Shown here piece after piece: positions 23,005 through 61,105 of a stretch of 64,000 nt of DNA (positions within the stretch are counted from its first letter, which is position 1; each line of letters opens with the position of its first letter). The DNA is taken from positions 10,622,882 through 10,686,881 of the forward strand of contig NC_036454.1 in the NCBI RefSeq assembly GCF_002775205.1, in the 5' to 3' direction. Under the pieces are notes generated by a model. It was given only the letters and a program-made list of their open reading frames with translations. It was not told the origin of the DNA and did not search any database. This stretch comes from Xiphophorus maculatus. Lineage: Eukaryota > Chordata > Actinopteri > Cyprinodontiformes > Poeciliidae. The translations under genes and the position numbers were made by a program.

Positions 23005-24267
23005 AGTATATTCATAACTACAGCTCAGTTTTTGTGTGACTTTTTCAAATCAGTTGTTTTTTTAAATGTAAAAATTTAAAGAAAATCATGCTAAAAAGTT
23101 ATTTGACCTCCTAGGATCCTAATATTTTTCAATTAATCTAAACGTGCAAGTTTAACTACATGAATGTTAATGAGAATGTGTTAAAACCTGTGATGTAAAG
23201 CACTTATAAAGCTCCATTAATACTTTGCCTGAGGCTTTTCAGGCTTCAACAACGCAGCTGTGATCTGGTTTCTGTAAAGTCCCGCTGCAGAACAACCAGC
23301 TGCATTGTTGCCTTCCAGCCTCCTTCTGTGCAACAACTCTGGGAAATCCTTATCAGATAGAAACACAACCTGGAAGGCTCAGCGGAGGCAGACGTATAGG
23401 TGTTGATATTAGGAAAGAGCGCAAACTGAGGCCACAATGAGTAGTGAGGGAGTTTCAGGGAAAGAAAAGATGAAAGAATGGAGAGTTTGGATATCAAATG
23501 CCAGCGGTCAGCAGAAAGACAGTGAGTAGTTGTGACTCAGCCTCACTCTGAGGGCTGGAGACACACTGAGGCATTTATGAGATGCAGAGGCAGAGTTAGA
23601 GCCTTTGGATGAAAATGCAGGTCAAACATGAAGTCAGAAATGTTTTATTTCTCCAGACCTCGGCTGCCCAGCATTGAAACCCCGGTGTGATTCAGCCTCA
23701 TCTTCTGGTTAAACAGCTGTGGCTTATTCTGTGAGTCACAAACATCAGCATGAGGCGCAAACCCAGCTGAGGACGCTCACTGAGATCAGATGATGTACAT
23801 AAAACAGAGTATCTGACCCATGAAGAAAGTCTGCAGGAAAGGAAACCAGTACTGAGCTTAACTCAGATCAAATTGCTCAAAAAATCACCAGATTTACCAG
23901 CTTTTATGCATCTGAAAATCACCCAGTTTCTGCTCTTTGCACAACATATAAACCATTAAAAAAATCCAATAGCAGAAGACTCTAAAACTGAATTTGAAGA
24001 TAAGGAAAAACTATTTCTTCTGCATTTATCAGCTGAAAGACATTTCTCCTTATTTACATCTTACATGTATCTGGTAAACTGTTTTATTTAAGATGGAAAT
24101 GCGAGACAATCTAATGACTCTTTTCAAAATAAAGAAGCAAAGCGTAACGCAGGTGATGAAAACAGAAATATAACTTAACACTTCCTTTTAAACTTTTAAG
24201 ATCAGCAGGCTTGCAGAAGTCATTATGCATCGCGATCGTAAATCATAAGGAAAAGAAACAACCTTAC

Positions 24268-24420
24268 CAGTTACGGGGTCTTGAAATTAGCGCTTTTCGG
24301 GATGTTTTCAGCAACAGCTTTGTTGTCGGCGTCCTTCTGCTAACCCCGGCACAGTCCGGACTTTTTATCGCACCATTCCGGTCCCGCCGATGCCTGATGG
24401 GCGGGCCGATGTGACCTCAG
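24268..24420 (-). promoter_or_regulatory. plat: plat first exon (non-coding) and core promoter, inferred
   Basis: On the minus strand a good donor (CTG|gtaaggt) lies at 24268/24267, in the right place for a non-coding first exon splicing to 17265. Upstream of it is a TATA-like GATAAAAAG at 24369-24361, a GC box (gggcggg region near 24400) and a ctgaggtcaca element near 24420-24410 that resembles a CRE/AP-1 type site. That would put transcription start near 24335. The segment is more GC- and CpG-rich than its surroundings. No transcript evidence is available to me. Confidence 0.5.
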
Positions 24421-24719
24421 CAGAGGAGCGGCTTACCGGGCCAGTGATGATGATGGTGATGATGATGCATCCTGTTGGGTGGGGCTCACGTTGATTAGTT
24501 ATTTTGTTCTGAGGAATTGAGTGTGTTCTGAGTATTGAAGAATGTATTGACATAGTTCCTCTGTTCCTGCTGTTTGTCTTCTTTGGAAGCAAATTAACAA
24601 TTATAATGATATTAAAGTTACATTTACAGTTAACATGTTAACATGACTTCAGACTTTTTTTTATTTAATTTATTGAAAACGGCGTAAATTTAAAGCACTT
24701 TTCTGACTTTCACACCTTC

Positions 24720-24960
24720 ACCCATCCACTCTCACTTTCAGATCCATTCAAAAACATTTTACAGATCCCAATGGGAAATTAAATGTTCCAACTCATTGTT
24801 CAAGGTTTTTCTCAGAGTTGTTGAGAATAAAGATGGCTGTGGGCAGAAAGGTCCACCTGCAGCAGTTAGTATTACAGCAACTCTGGAAATACCTCTGACC
24901 GAAGACACTTTATTGTATGGTTGTCTCATTCATAGGCTGTGATTTATGGCAATGTGCCAT
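24720..24960. mobile_element. Non-LTR retrotransposon fragment
   Basis: The run from cagatcccaatgggaaattaa to gatggctgtgggcagaaagg, tacagcaactctgga and acctctgaccgaagacac resembles a common fish LINE-derived repeat. Diverged; no open frame. Confidence 0.45.
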
Positions 24961-25014
24961 GTATGGAAGTCTTAAGCTTCCTATTTGTAACTTCCTTACA
25001 AGCAGGAAGTTACA

Positions 25015-25059
25015 CACAACTTCCTGTGTGCTAAAAAAAAAAAAACACAGGAAGTTGTG
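25015..25059. repeat. 15-bp perfect inverted repeat around an A-run
   Basis: CACAACTTCCTGTGT at 25015-25029 pairs perfectly with ACACAGGAAGTTGTG at 25045-25059, separated by a 15-nt A-rich loop. Each arm also contains an Ets-like core (GGAAG). Related acttcct/aggaagt motifs occur on both sides between 24980 and 25095. Confidence 0.85.
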
Positions 25060-25436
25060 GAAGTCGTGTGTTCCAAACAAATAACTTCCTATTTGTCAGA
25101 CAACTACTTTTATGATTTAATCTAAATTTTTTTTTCTTGTGTTTATGCCTACAAACAAACAAAAAAACGTGAGCAAGAAGCAGGAACCTAGCAATGATTA
25201 AAAAAAACTAAAGAACAGTTTAAACATTTAAATTCACTGATCAATCTCAATATGAATTTTGGGTTTTTAAAGATGGATTTGACCAGTTCTCATTGTCATG
25301 GTTGAACAATTGTAATCATTAATTCTTAGAAATACAAATCAATTAGAATTTTAATTCATTATGAATTCTCATAATTGTTAATATTGACACACGTTGTTAG
25401 CAGAGGGATTTGGAAAGACTGTTTCAGGATGTTGTC

Positions 25437-25655
25437 AAAAAACAGTTTTGACGGGGTGCTGTGGTGGCGCAGGGGCAAAGCATGACCCATGTTGAGGCCT
25501 TAGTCCTTGTAGCAGTGGTCGTAGGTTCGATTCCCGGCCTGGCGACGTTTGCCGCATGTCTTCCCCCTCTCTGATTACCCTGTTTCCTGTCAAACTACTT
25601 TCAAATAAAGGCCACTAGAGCCAACAAAACCTTTAAAAAAAAAAACAGTTTTGAC
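25437..25655 (+). mobile_element. tRNA-derived SINE with 16-bp target-site duplication
   Basis: The body (25453-25639) carries a Pol III A-box-like tggcgcagggg near 25464 and a B box GGTTCGATTCC at 25524-25534, then a tail with tttcaaataaaggccactaga and a poly(A) end. The target duplication AAAAAACAGTTTTGAC is identical at 25437-25452 and 25640-25655. The perfect duplication suggests a fairly recent insertion. Confidence 0.9.
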
Positions 25656-26224
25656 ATTCGTTTGGGATTTTTGTCAGAACTAAAAGTTTCAAACGTCTGA
25701 CCCAAACTGAACCACTCGGACCAAAGGGAACTGGTTTGGAGGAACAACCTAAGAACCACCAACGCTGAAGTTTTAAGGCTGATCAAAATGTTAAGTGTAG
25801 AAAACTTAAGGCCCATTTTATAAGCCTGGAAAATGAAATTGATTCCCAGCTTCCATTTTGATGAATTCAAAGCCTTGCAGGTCTGTCTGGGCGTATCTGA
25901 GTGTCGATTCGTTTGGCACCAGAACTCATTTCTCTCAGCCACAAACCCCCTTTATTCAACCCAGCCCTTCCTCAGCCACTTTACCAGTGGCTCCATCTTC
26001 ACTCAGAACCACAGTGGGTTAATTTAACTGAAATAGTTTCAACTCAGGGCTTTTTTTTTACTGGTTATGAAAACCACATCATATCAAGTACAACCCAGCA
26101 CTTTAGCATGTGATATAAGATAGGCGCCAGTCCAATTTGTTTGTTTTATTGCTGTCACTTCCTGTTTAGGGAAGAACGCAGAATCATGGGCGGCAGAAAG
26201 ACAGTCAAATAAACATCTTTTATA

Positions 26225-26620
26225 CACTGCAAAAACTATTGTTGTCTGGTTTCTAGTGGTAATATCTGGCAGTACTCGCAATAAGACAAAACTAACTTAC
26301 AGGTAACTTTTCAGGTAAGAGCTTGTTTTCAGTCAATAATTTCATAAAATTAATAAAAGCAAACCAGTTCCACTGGAACATTATTTTATTTACAACATCA
26401 GAAAAAAGTTTTGTTTTAAGTAAAATAAGCTGCCAGTGTATCTTTTAGTATTATTTCATTAATATCAAAGACATACATTATTTATTTAAAACCAGCTCCT
26501 GTGTCTTGCTGAAAATCTACTTTTATGTTAGTTTTGTCTCATTTCAAGTGTACTTTTTCTTTTTCTTTTTTTTTGCACTATATTAGATCAAACATACTTG
26601 AAAAGATTTTGAGTTTTTGA
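26225..26620. mobile_element. Foldback MITE family B, copy 3
   Basis: Starts cactgcaaaaac, contains ggtttctagtggtaatatct, caataagacaaaactaactt acaggtaact, and the inverted counterpart gttagttttgtctcatttcaagtg near 26530. Non-coding. Confidence 0.72.
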
Positions 26621-28984
26621 AGGGTAAAAAATCTGTTTGGTCAGTTTTTGTTAGATTTCAGCACAAATCATTCACTGTTAATGATACAAAAGATGGAGTC
26701 AATCATACGTCAGAGTTTGGTGATTATGAACAGATTTTCTTTCTTGCTATTTTATTACGCTGTCTTCAAATTAACTTTAACATCAGAGGAAGATAACATG
26801 ACAAAATACAAGAAGTTGTTTTCATGAATCAAGAAATCGCCCAAGTAGAAACTCGTTGACATCATGAAGTTGGCATAAAGGTCACACTACATCCAAACAA
26901 GAAGAGTTTAAGACAAAAACTGGAGGAAATTTTGTTTTATTTGTTGCAGTTTCCATCACAACTCCTGCTTTACTAAGAATTTAACTTAAATCTGCTGAGT
27001 ATTCTTCTATTAGCAGGTACTTTTGTCTCTGTGAATGTCAAACATTGATAAGTCCATCTTCACCTTTATGTAATGCTACATGAATGCTAATAATTTAAAA
27101 CAGATATAGCTTAAAAATGACGGTATGACTTTAATATTTTATTAAATTGTTTTTCAAAGCACCAGACCAAATGAAAACTTGCTCTACAATTTAAAAAATG
27201 AGCATTGAAACACTTGCACATCATTTATTGAAGTAAAATAAAGTGTTTAAGATATTAGCTACTTAAAGACCATCTGAGACATTTCCCAGACTACTTAGAG
27301 ATCCAAATTAAGACAATTAAAGTTTCTTATTACAAGTTTCTGTCGAAGCTTTTATGAGGCTCTTCTTGTTGCACTTCTTCCTGGGATAAATTTGGATGTG
27401 ACGTCTGACTCTAAAAAAAGACATGATTTGCAAATTCTCCAACATTTTGTACCTGATAACATGTTTTCAGACTGATTTCATCAACAAAGTGTGCTTCAGA
27501 TGTTTGCGGCACATTTTACGGTAAGTTTTTTTTACTCTCCATAACAGGCGATGAAAGGAAAACGTCACTCCCCTGGAAAGTCTCAAGTACATCTCCAAAT
27601 ACAACATCCGCTAGATCAACAGTGACACAGAAGATTTATAAGATGTTGCAAACATAACGTAACAAACAGGCACTTTAGATAAAAGGGAGATAATGGACGT
27701 GAAAAGCACTGAAACATTGTGCATCACAAACATTGGCAGACTTTGCAACACACATTTGTTTTATTCCTAGAAGCCCACTATTATATCTAATGTGATGATC
27801 ACCCACAAACTGTTTAAGTGTTTTTTAAGTCAACATGGAAATGCTAAAATTACACTGGAAATGTTTGTCCAAGAACACAGAAGAAGAAGAAGAAACATTT
27901 GGCTTCAACCTGAATATGTCCAACTCACTGGGATTTGTTGCACAGGAAGTAGTGAGTAACTTTAAAAAAGGAACCAAATGCAAAAATTATTTACCAATAA
28001 TTTAAAAAAAGGCTTTTGTTTGGCCTCACATCCCCTCTATCTCCTTAATCTGAGCCATAAATAAAATACCTTGCAACCAACTAGCTTCAAAAGTCATTCA
28101 ATCAGCAAATTAAAGTTTCTCTACATGTAATTTAATCTCACTGCGAAGGCCTCTAAAGTTTGTTAGACAACATTAGTGAACAAACAGCATCATGAAGAAT
28201 TTTAGTAGGTGTAAATGAGTGAAAATAAACTTTAATTTACTACATATACATATCATTATTTTAAGACAAACCTAAAAATCCACTTTTGTACCTTTAGGTT
28301 TTTTAGCTCAAGTTGCAGAGATTATTTCAGCTTTTATTTGATCTATTTTCTTATTTATTTTTGCTTTATTGTGTCCAGGAAGCAAGAAAAAACAAGTAAC
28401 TTCTACAGTTTACAGCTATAAAGAGTTGCGTTATTTTTGTTAATTTTGTTGTAATGTAAACCTTAATCAAAAGATTTAGCATAAATTTTATTTTTTTGCA
28501 TTTTTGAACAAAAAAATACAAAGAGGGGAAAATCCACCTTTTAGAGTGCAATGAGACCAATTTAGTTCTTTGCATTTTTAGAAAGAAAACAGTCCACTTA
28601 AAAAAGTAGAGTAGATTATTTCAATTCAGTGAAATACAAAGTCAAATTATTGATCCCAAAGTGGAATGAATTAATTAACATTGTATTGTTAATTATTTTT
28701 GAGTCATAATTGCATAATTATCATGATTATTATATATAATTATAGTATAATTTTAGTATAATTTAGTATAATTTGGCTATTATATATAATTAAAACGAGC
28801 TAATTTATATGTTTTTGTCTTAGTTATTCATCTAAATCTAAATCACTGCATAGTATGAACAACTCCGAGGGGAAACTGAGCTGCCATACACTAGTATGCA
28901 GGCTGGAAATTAGCATGCTAACATATATTTTATTTTTACTTTATTTCTAAAAGTATCTTGTCCCCAAACGTCACCTGAAACCCT

Positions 28985-29201
28985 CCAGCTGCTCAGCTGT
29001 GACCGGTGAACTCTGAGTGGGCGGGTCCAAAGTCTCATCAGGTTTACAGGAAATGTGAGTACCAGGAAGTAGACAGAACTGCTGGGAGAGTTGTTGTGTC
29101 GCCAAAATAACTACAGGGGAAAAAGTTAAAATATCTTAAACACACAAACAGACAGCAGAGTTTAAAGAAAGTCAAGAAAGACGCTGCAGAGGAAGTTTAA
29201 G
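28985..29201 (+). promoter_or_regulatory. ikbkb: ikbkb promoter and non-coding first exon, inferred
   Basis: A GC box (gggcggg at 29019-29025) and two Ets-like sites (caggaaat, caggaagt near 29047 and 29061) precede a purine-rich leader. The leader ends in a strong donor AAG|gtagga at 29201/29202. The next acceptor in the right place is gtttag before 32308, giving a non-coding exon 1 as in the mammalian gene. The transcription start cannot be placed from sequence alone; about 29080 is a guess. Confidence 0.5.
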
Positions 29202-29774
29202 GTAGGACGGATCTGAGCCGGAAAACAAAGTGAAAGAAAGAACTGCTGCAGTAACTCTGAAATAACAGCTAGCACACCGACAGGAGACGTGTTTTTATAT
29301 GACTTACATTTAGTTTAAACTCTAAAACGTAGAAGCATGTGCTGTACAACGTTGCTTAGGTCACGTTATGACTCCAGGTTTGACCTCAGACATCAAAGTT
29401 TCAGTCAGAAGTTTGATCACTGCGAGTTAAATTCAGTCAAGTCCAAAACTGTTTATACCACTGGCAGATGTAGCTCTACAGTCAGTTTCATTCAACCAAT
29501 AATTACTTATAGGAAGTGAGACATGCCTCTTCCGTTAGATAACAAAGCATATTGAAAATTATTAATACATTCATCATCTTCAGTTGAGAAGCCTTTATTG
29601 ACATTACAACTTTCAAACTCTTTTTTTATATGATTCTTTAGAAAGATTTCTGGTCATTTTTTACCATTTTATTTTTGGCTACAAACTGCTTGGAAAGCCT
29701 GCTAATGTTTAACTCCCTCCAAATATTCTTTGTCACATTTATGTCAGGGCTGATTGTCTCACATTTACTTGCCC

Positions 29775-30200
29775 AGCGAGGGCTGGGCAATAAATCAATA
29801 ACAATATATATCGCAATAAACACACAATCAATATCAATAAATAATACATCTGATAGAATATCCAGTTTTTCACTGAACTGTTATCCAGACCTGCACAGCA
29901 TTCTGGGGGATGTAGGCAAAGAAAAGACCTCTCTCAGCTAGCTAAGCAAGGAGTGTGGCCTCAACTAACGCACTCGGTCTTTGGTTACCTAGCAACAACC
30001 TATTGAGTAACTTGCACAGCAGTAGTTTAAGATTTTGCCACAGTTCCTCGAAACAGCTTAGAAAAAACTGCGTGGAGTGAAAAGATAAAGTTATGCCACC
30101 AGTTTGGTGGTATTTCAGATATTTATAACAAACAAACAAATAAATAATTATCTATGGACAGATATGAAACACTTATGTCGCGATATGTTTTTCCAGCCAT
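29775..30200 (+). mobile_element. Dispersed repeat family D, copy 1
   Basis: Begins gggctgggcaataaatcaat, passes through ttggttacctagcaacaacc and gtggagtgaaaa, ends gatatgtttttccagcc. The first and last bases are inverted (ggctgg / ccagcc), as in a MITE. Related copies are at 40540-40670 (partial), 41215-41600 and 51001-51545. Confidence 0.65.
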
Positions 30201-30744
30201 GTCGTCCACATAATTTAATTCTGTTGTAATCATTTTGTACTTGTGGGATTTATCAGAAATTTTATCATTTCAGGATTTAATTATTATATCTCACACCATG
30301 TCAATTACTTCTAAAAAACAAGGATTTGGTGCATGAGTTTCAATTTATAGTCAATTTCCTCCAATCTGCACCTCTGTGAATAAGTTGGACACTCTTCTTT
30401 GCAGAATTGGTCCAGTTAATTTAAATTGTTTCATTTCCTGGTGCTGACTGAGCTAGCATAGTCCAAACATTTTTATTCACGTTTTGATCTGTTTTTTAAT
30501 TCCAAAACCAGCTTTTTTGTTTGGGATCAATGATCTGTTTGAACTTGGGTTGTGCATTTATCGCATCCTTTATCACTTATATATTGTGAATAATTTTGAT
30601 TTTTTGTTGTCTCAATACATTTCAATTAATAATAACAAATGAAAAACAAAACTGACAGTGTTATCGTAAATTTTGTTCTTTCTATTTTCTGCACTAACGA
30701 GAACATAAAAAATAGTAAATTTGAAAATATGATTGAATGCAGCT

Positions 30745-30965
30745 ACTGTGTGCAGTTTAGTGATATAAATTGCACTTATTTAAGCCAGTGGAGTCCTGAA
30801 GAAGTCTATTTTAAATAGGGATGTTTTTCAAGAACAGTATTTGTGTTTGTGACGCTGTTAACACTGTGCTATGCAGATACAACCATACAGTTGCCTAAAA
30901 AATTTGAAATCACAGTTTTTATTATCACAATATATCGCAATAAAATTCTAAGTCCATATCCAGCA
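30745..30965 (+). repeat. Dispersed repeat family E, copy 2
   Basis: Shares gatgtttttcaagaacagta, the cataca..tgcctaaaaaat segment and caataaaattctaagtcca with 10165-10420. A third copy is inverted at 32655-32870 (gcgatatggactttgaattt ... gtaatttatatcactgca). Confidence 0.7.
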
Positions 30966-32318
30966 CCTGTAGTTTGAACATGTAATTTCTTCCAAACTGT
31001 TGATTTGAGCTGAATTGGAAAGGATGAAGGTAGTTGTAGTTGTTCATTTGTTTCAATCTACTTTGTGCCAGGGGATGAATCAAACTCGCTGCGCGATGCT
31101 CCAACCATAACACTTGACATCATGGCGTCTTACTGAGACTCTTCCAAACAAACCTTTCCAAACCGCTCCATCTTTGTCTTGGACTGACCATGTGAACAGC
31201 TGCAAATTTCAGTCGGGCTGGAAGGTTTCTGCAGCCTGGGTTTCTTCCTTCCCCATTTAAATCTACGGACAGAGACACTGGTGTTCCAGCAGGTCATGGC
31301 GGCTTCAGCCTCGGTGGTTTTCTGGTTGTTCTTGAAGTTTAAAATCCTGTTTCCTTTCATCTGAGCACTGTAAAACATTTGAAGGTGACTTAACTTGAAA
31401 ATACAGGTTCATCTGCTGCCTTGAAAATGCAGTTAAGGTCAACAAGAAAATTGTTTTAAAGTTCATGAAGTTGATTTAACAACAAAAGACAAGTTGTCTA
31501 AGCATTGATTTTTTAAGTTCATTAATCTTGAATTGTGAATTTTAGAAGTATTTCACAATATGCAAGAAAAAAAACTGCCCTCATCTAGTTAAAGAGCACA
31601 CTGTTATGCATTAGTTTCACTCACACGATCAAGTAAAAATAAATACTTATGTTACTTCGGAATAATTTAAATTCTTGTTTCAAAACTTGTGATCTGACAG
31701 CTAATTTTATTAAACATTACAGTCAATTCTGCTCAAAAACATTTAGCGTGAACAGGATATTAAAATAAACATTAGCCTTAAAAAACAAGAGTCAGATCGA
31801 TGTAACGCACTTCCATCTCAGGATACAAAAACATGCCGCTAAGCATTCTGGGAAGTAGCTCCCACTCATGTCTTTTTCTCCTTTTAGTTTTTAATGTGCT
31901 AACCTAAAATCTTTTGTTTATTCAACTCTTGGAGGTTTGACAAAATTAATATAAAAGTTAACATGCCTCACTGCTGTAAGTTTATTTTTCGCAAACTCAC
32001 AAAATCTGAAACTTGCTACATTTATTTGACTTAAAGAGCAGAAGAGAGTAAACACAACTAAATGTTTTACAGTGAGGCAGCAGCTTGGCTCTTAACTCTG
32101 AAAATCCTCCTATTAAATGATTAAATGTTGTCAGTTCATCTTATTATGTCATATTAGTATAGATTGTGTTTTTTTCTCTAATATCCTGTACGAAGCAAAG
32201 TAATTAATTTACAAGGTATAATCGTATGAATGTTGAAGCATCAGATTCAGTCAGAAATGTAACCAGTAAAAGTCATTTTTTCTTGCTTGTGGTGGTGCTG
32301 GGTTTAGGTGGGGAGGCC

Positions 32319-59065
<26,747 letters not shown>

Positions 59066-59765
59066 AAGTGAATTTGCCTACACGTGACTCTCTGCTGCCT
59101 CCGTGTGGTCGGCGGTTGTAACAACAGGAAGATGTGAAACAAGTTCTGGGGTTTAACTGAGAGATTCATCTGAGGGATCCCACATTTCCAGGAATTTGGG
59201 ATCTAAAAATTAACATTCTAGGGTTTATTTTGTAAAATACTTATTTACCAGGAGATTGGCCATTTTTAAAATTCTTTCGCAGGGTTTTAACATCTACAAA
59301 CACTTAACCAAATAAAATGTAAATTTTATCCTCAGTTTTATACTTTAAAGTGAATGTAAATAATTTTATGCAGAAATGTAAGGAGATCCATTTCTATGCT
59401 GGATTTATTCCTCTTATGTACGCTGATACAAATACAATCCACCCTATGGTGTGTCTTCTTACAATTATTTTTTTAACAGACGCTTTATTTTTAATCCAAA
59501 TTGTTACTGTACAGAGAGAAACATTACTGGTTATTACACACATTATACCATTAGCCCTGTAAATATCTTTTAATCCCAATTTATTATTGCAAGTGTTTAC
59601 TAGAAGAAATTAAGAGGTATTTTTATACTTTGGTTAAACCAATTCAGGTGTAATTTTAACTCATTTTCATGTTTTGAGTGAAAGAATACCTTTGGTAACA
59701 TTTCTTTAAATGTGGTGTCCTCTCTGTCACAGTTTTACTCATAAACACAATCTGAAATAAACCAA
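59066..59765 (+). other. ikbkb: ikbkb 3' untranslated region (probable)
   Basis: After the stop there are two AATAAA signals, at 59311-59316 and 59756-59761. The second is followed by no further candidate before the vdac3 region, so it is the better guess for the main end, with the first as a possible shorter isoform. Confidence 0.5.
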
Positions 59766-59854
59766 ATACTGACAAATTAACATTTTGTGTATCATTTGAC
59801 AGCTCTTAGTATGTGGGTTAGTTTTTCCAGCTTTGGTCATCAGAAAGATTCAGC

Positions 59855-60130
59855 CTTTTAAAAAATATTTAGTTTGAGACTTTTGACTTCTTCCAGAAGC
59901 TTTGTTTGTTTTGAGGAAGATGATGAATTTAGAAGAATTTCATCCACTATAAGAAGTGCAACAGCAACTGTGGCAGTTAAACATCCCCACAGCATGATGC
60001 TACCAGCTCTATGCTTGCTTGTTGGCACATTACGTTTGGAGCCCCACATTCACTCTACAATCATTTTCAATATTTTTGTCTCATTTGACCATAAAACTTT
60101 TATTCAGAAAGCTTTCCAATGTGAGCAGCT
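59855..60130 (-). mobile_element. Tc1-like transposase remnant in the intergenic gap
   Basis: The minus strand encodes R-A-G-S-I-M-L-W-G-C, the conserved catalytic-core stretch of Tc1 transposases, followed by a decayed L-I-V-D segment; upstream (60075-60120) is tcatttgaccataaaact, also typical. Short and interrupted. Confidence 0.7.
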
Positions 60131-60338
60131 GAAAGTTCAAGTCCATCTTGAAGTTGTCTGTTTGCATCTGCACAAGGTAAGTTTAAATGTTTTGGTAAAA
60201 CTCTTCTTTGTGGATCATGATACTGATGGAGCTTTGGTGGTTTTTTTGACTAGACCAACTTCTTCTGTGGCTGATAAATTAACTAAGACTTAGTAATAAA
60301 AACACTACAAATCAAGAAGATTGTGGTGTTTGACATTT

Positions 60339-61105
60339 TTTATTTCACTCATTCGATAAAATTACTTTGAGGTTCTACATGTTAACGACACTTCCTATAC
60401 TTCCACAGTACAGTTGTGAAATGTGACAAAGGCTGAAACATGACAGGATGAGTTGACACGGAAATCCAAATATCAATCAATCCCATTTGTTTTTTTTTAA
60501 CCAAATAAGATCTGAAAAACAGACATCTAGGCAGCTGAGGATTTACAGTTTGCTACTGAGGTCAGGAGGAAGAATCAAAGTCAGTTTCTCAGGCTGAGAA
60601 GGAGGTTTTATCTTTCTCTCCGGTTTTTATTGCATCTGTTTTGCACAAACTTTCACAAAAGTCTTAAAATCATGCAACAAAACCACAACACTCCAAACAA
60701 GCAGCCTGTGTTAATCCTACCATAATCCAGTTGAACGTAACTAAACCAACCAGACAGTTAAATTGAAAAGATGCCTCAGAACGTGCGTCTTATCTGAAAC
60801 ACAAATGCTCAAGTTAAAAGTGCACTTTTATTTGTTAATCGTATTGTTTTGCTGCATACTGATAAAATACACTCTTAGGTTTGTGTTGAAAGTCATAGAT
60901 ATACTAAAATGTAAAAATAAATTAGGACTGGGTGACAGTTACAGTACTGTCGGTCTTGGAGGTTATCAGGGTTAAGGCCAAAGAGCGTGTATCTGTGCAT
61001 GTGTGTGTGTGTTGGACTCAGAGGGGTGATGTGTTCACGTGTTGCTGAGTGTCGTCACATTTGGGGCTGTTTTGTTTCTTTCCTTTCCCATCTCCGTTCT
61101 CTGGT
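60339..61105 (-). other. vdac3: vdac3 3' untranslated region (probable)
   Basis: On the minus strand an AATAAA lies at 60344-60339 (gtgaaataaaaaatg), about 0.76 kb after the stop codon; another AATAAA-like run lies near 60632-60627. Which is used is not decidable here. Confidence 0.4.

Larger units (their letters stand above)
17266..24267. other. plat: plat intron 1 (about 7 kb)
   Basis: This intron separates the inferred non-coding first exon from the signal-peptide exon. It contains two copies of the family B foldback MITE (18345-18650 and 22640-23004), a family C repeat (19602-20030), a Tc1 remnant (20420-20720) and a 9-bp tandem repeat (21011-21066). The remaining sequence is AT-rich with nothing recognised. 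Confidence 0.65.
24421..28980. other. Intergenic spacer between head-to-head plat and ikbkb
   Basis: About 4.6 kb with no gene. It holds a LINE-type fragment at about 24650-24960, a perfect palindrome (25015-25059), a tRNA-derived SINE (25453-25639) and a family B MITE (26225-26620). 26630-28980 is AT-rich with nothing recognised. Confidence 0.65.
29202..32307. other. ikbkb: ikbkb intron 1
   Basis: Contains a family D repeat (29775-30200), a family E copy (30745-30965) and an unexplained GC-richer stretch at 31130-31378. Nothing else recognised. Confidence 0.6.

Noticed and set aside
25453..25639. tRNA gene suggested by A and B boxes
   Set aside because: No cloverleaf can be completed; tail, poly(A) and target-site duplication show a SINE.
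32226..32318. Upstream in-frame ATG that would add a hydrophobic N-terminal extension to IKK-beta
   Set aside because: A good splice acceptor (gggtttag) at 32300-32307 lies between it and the conserved start, and the extension has no counterpart in the family.
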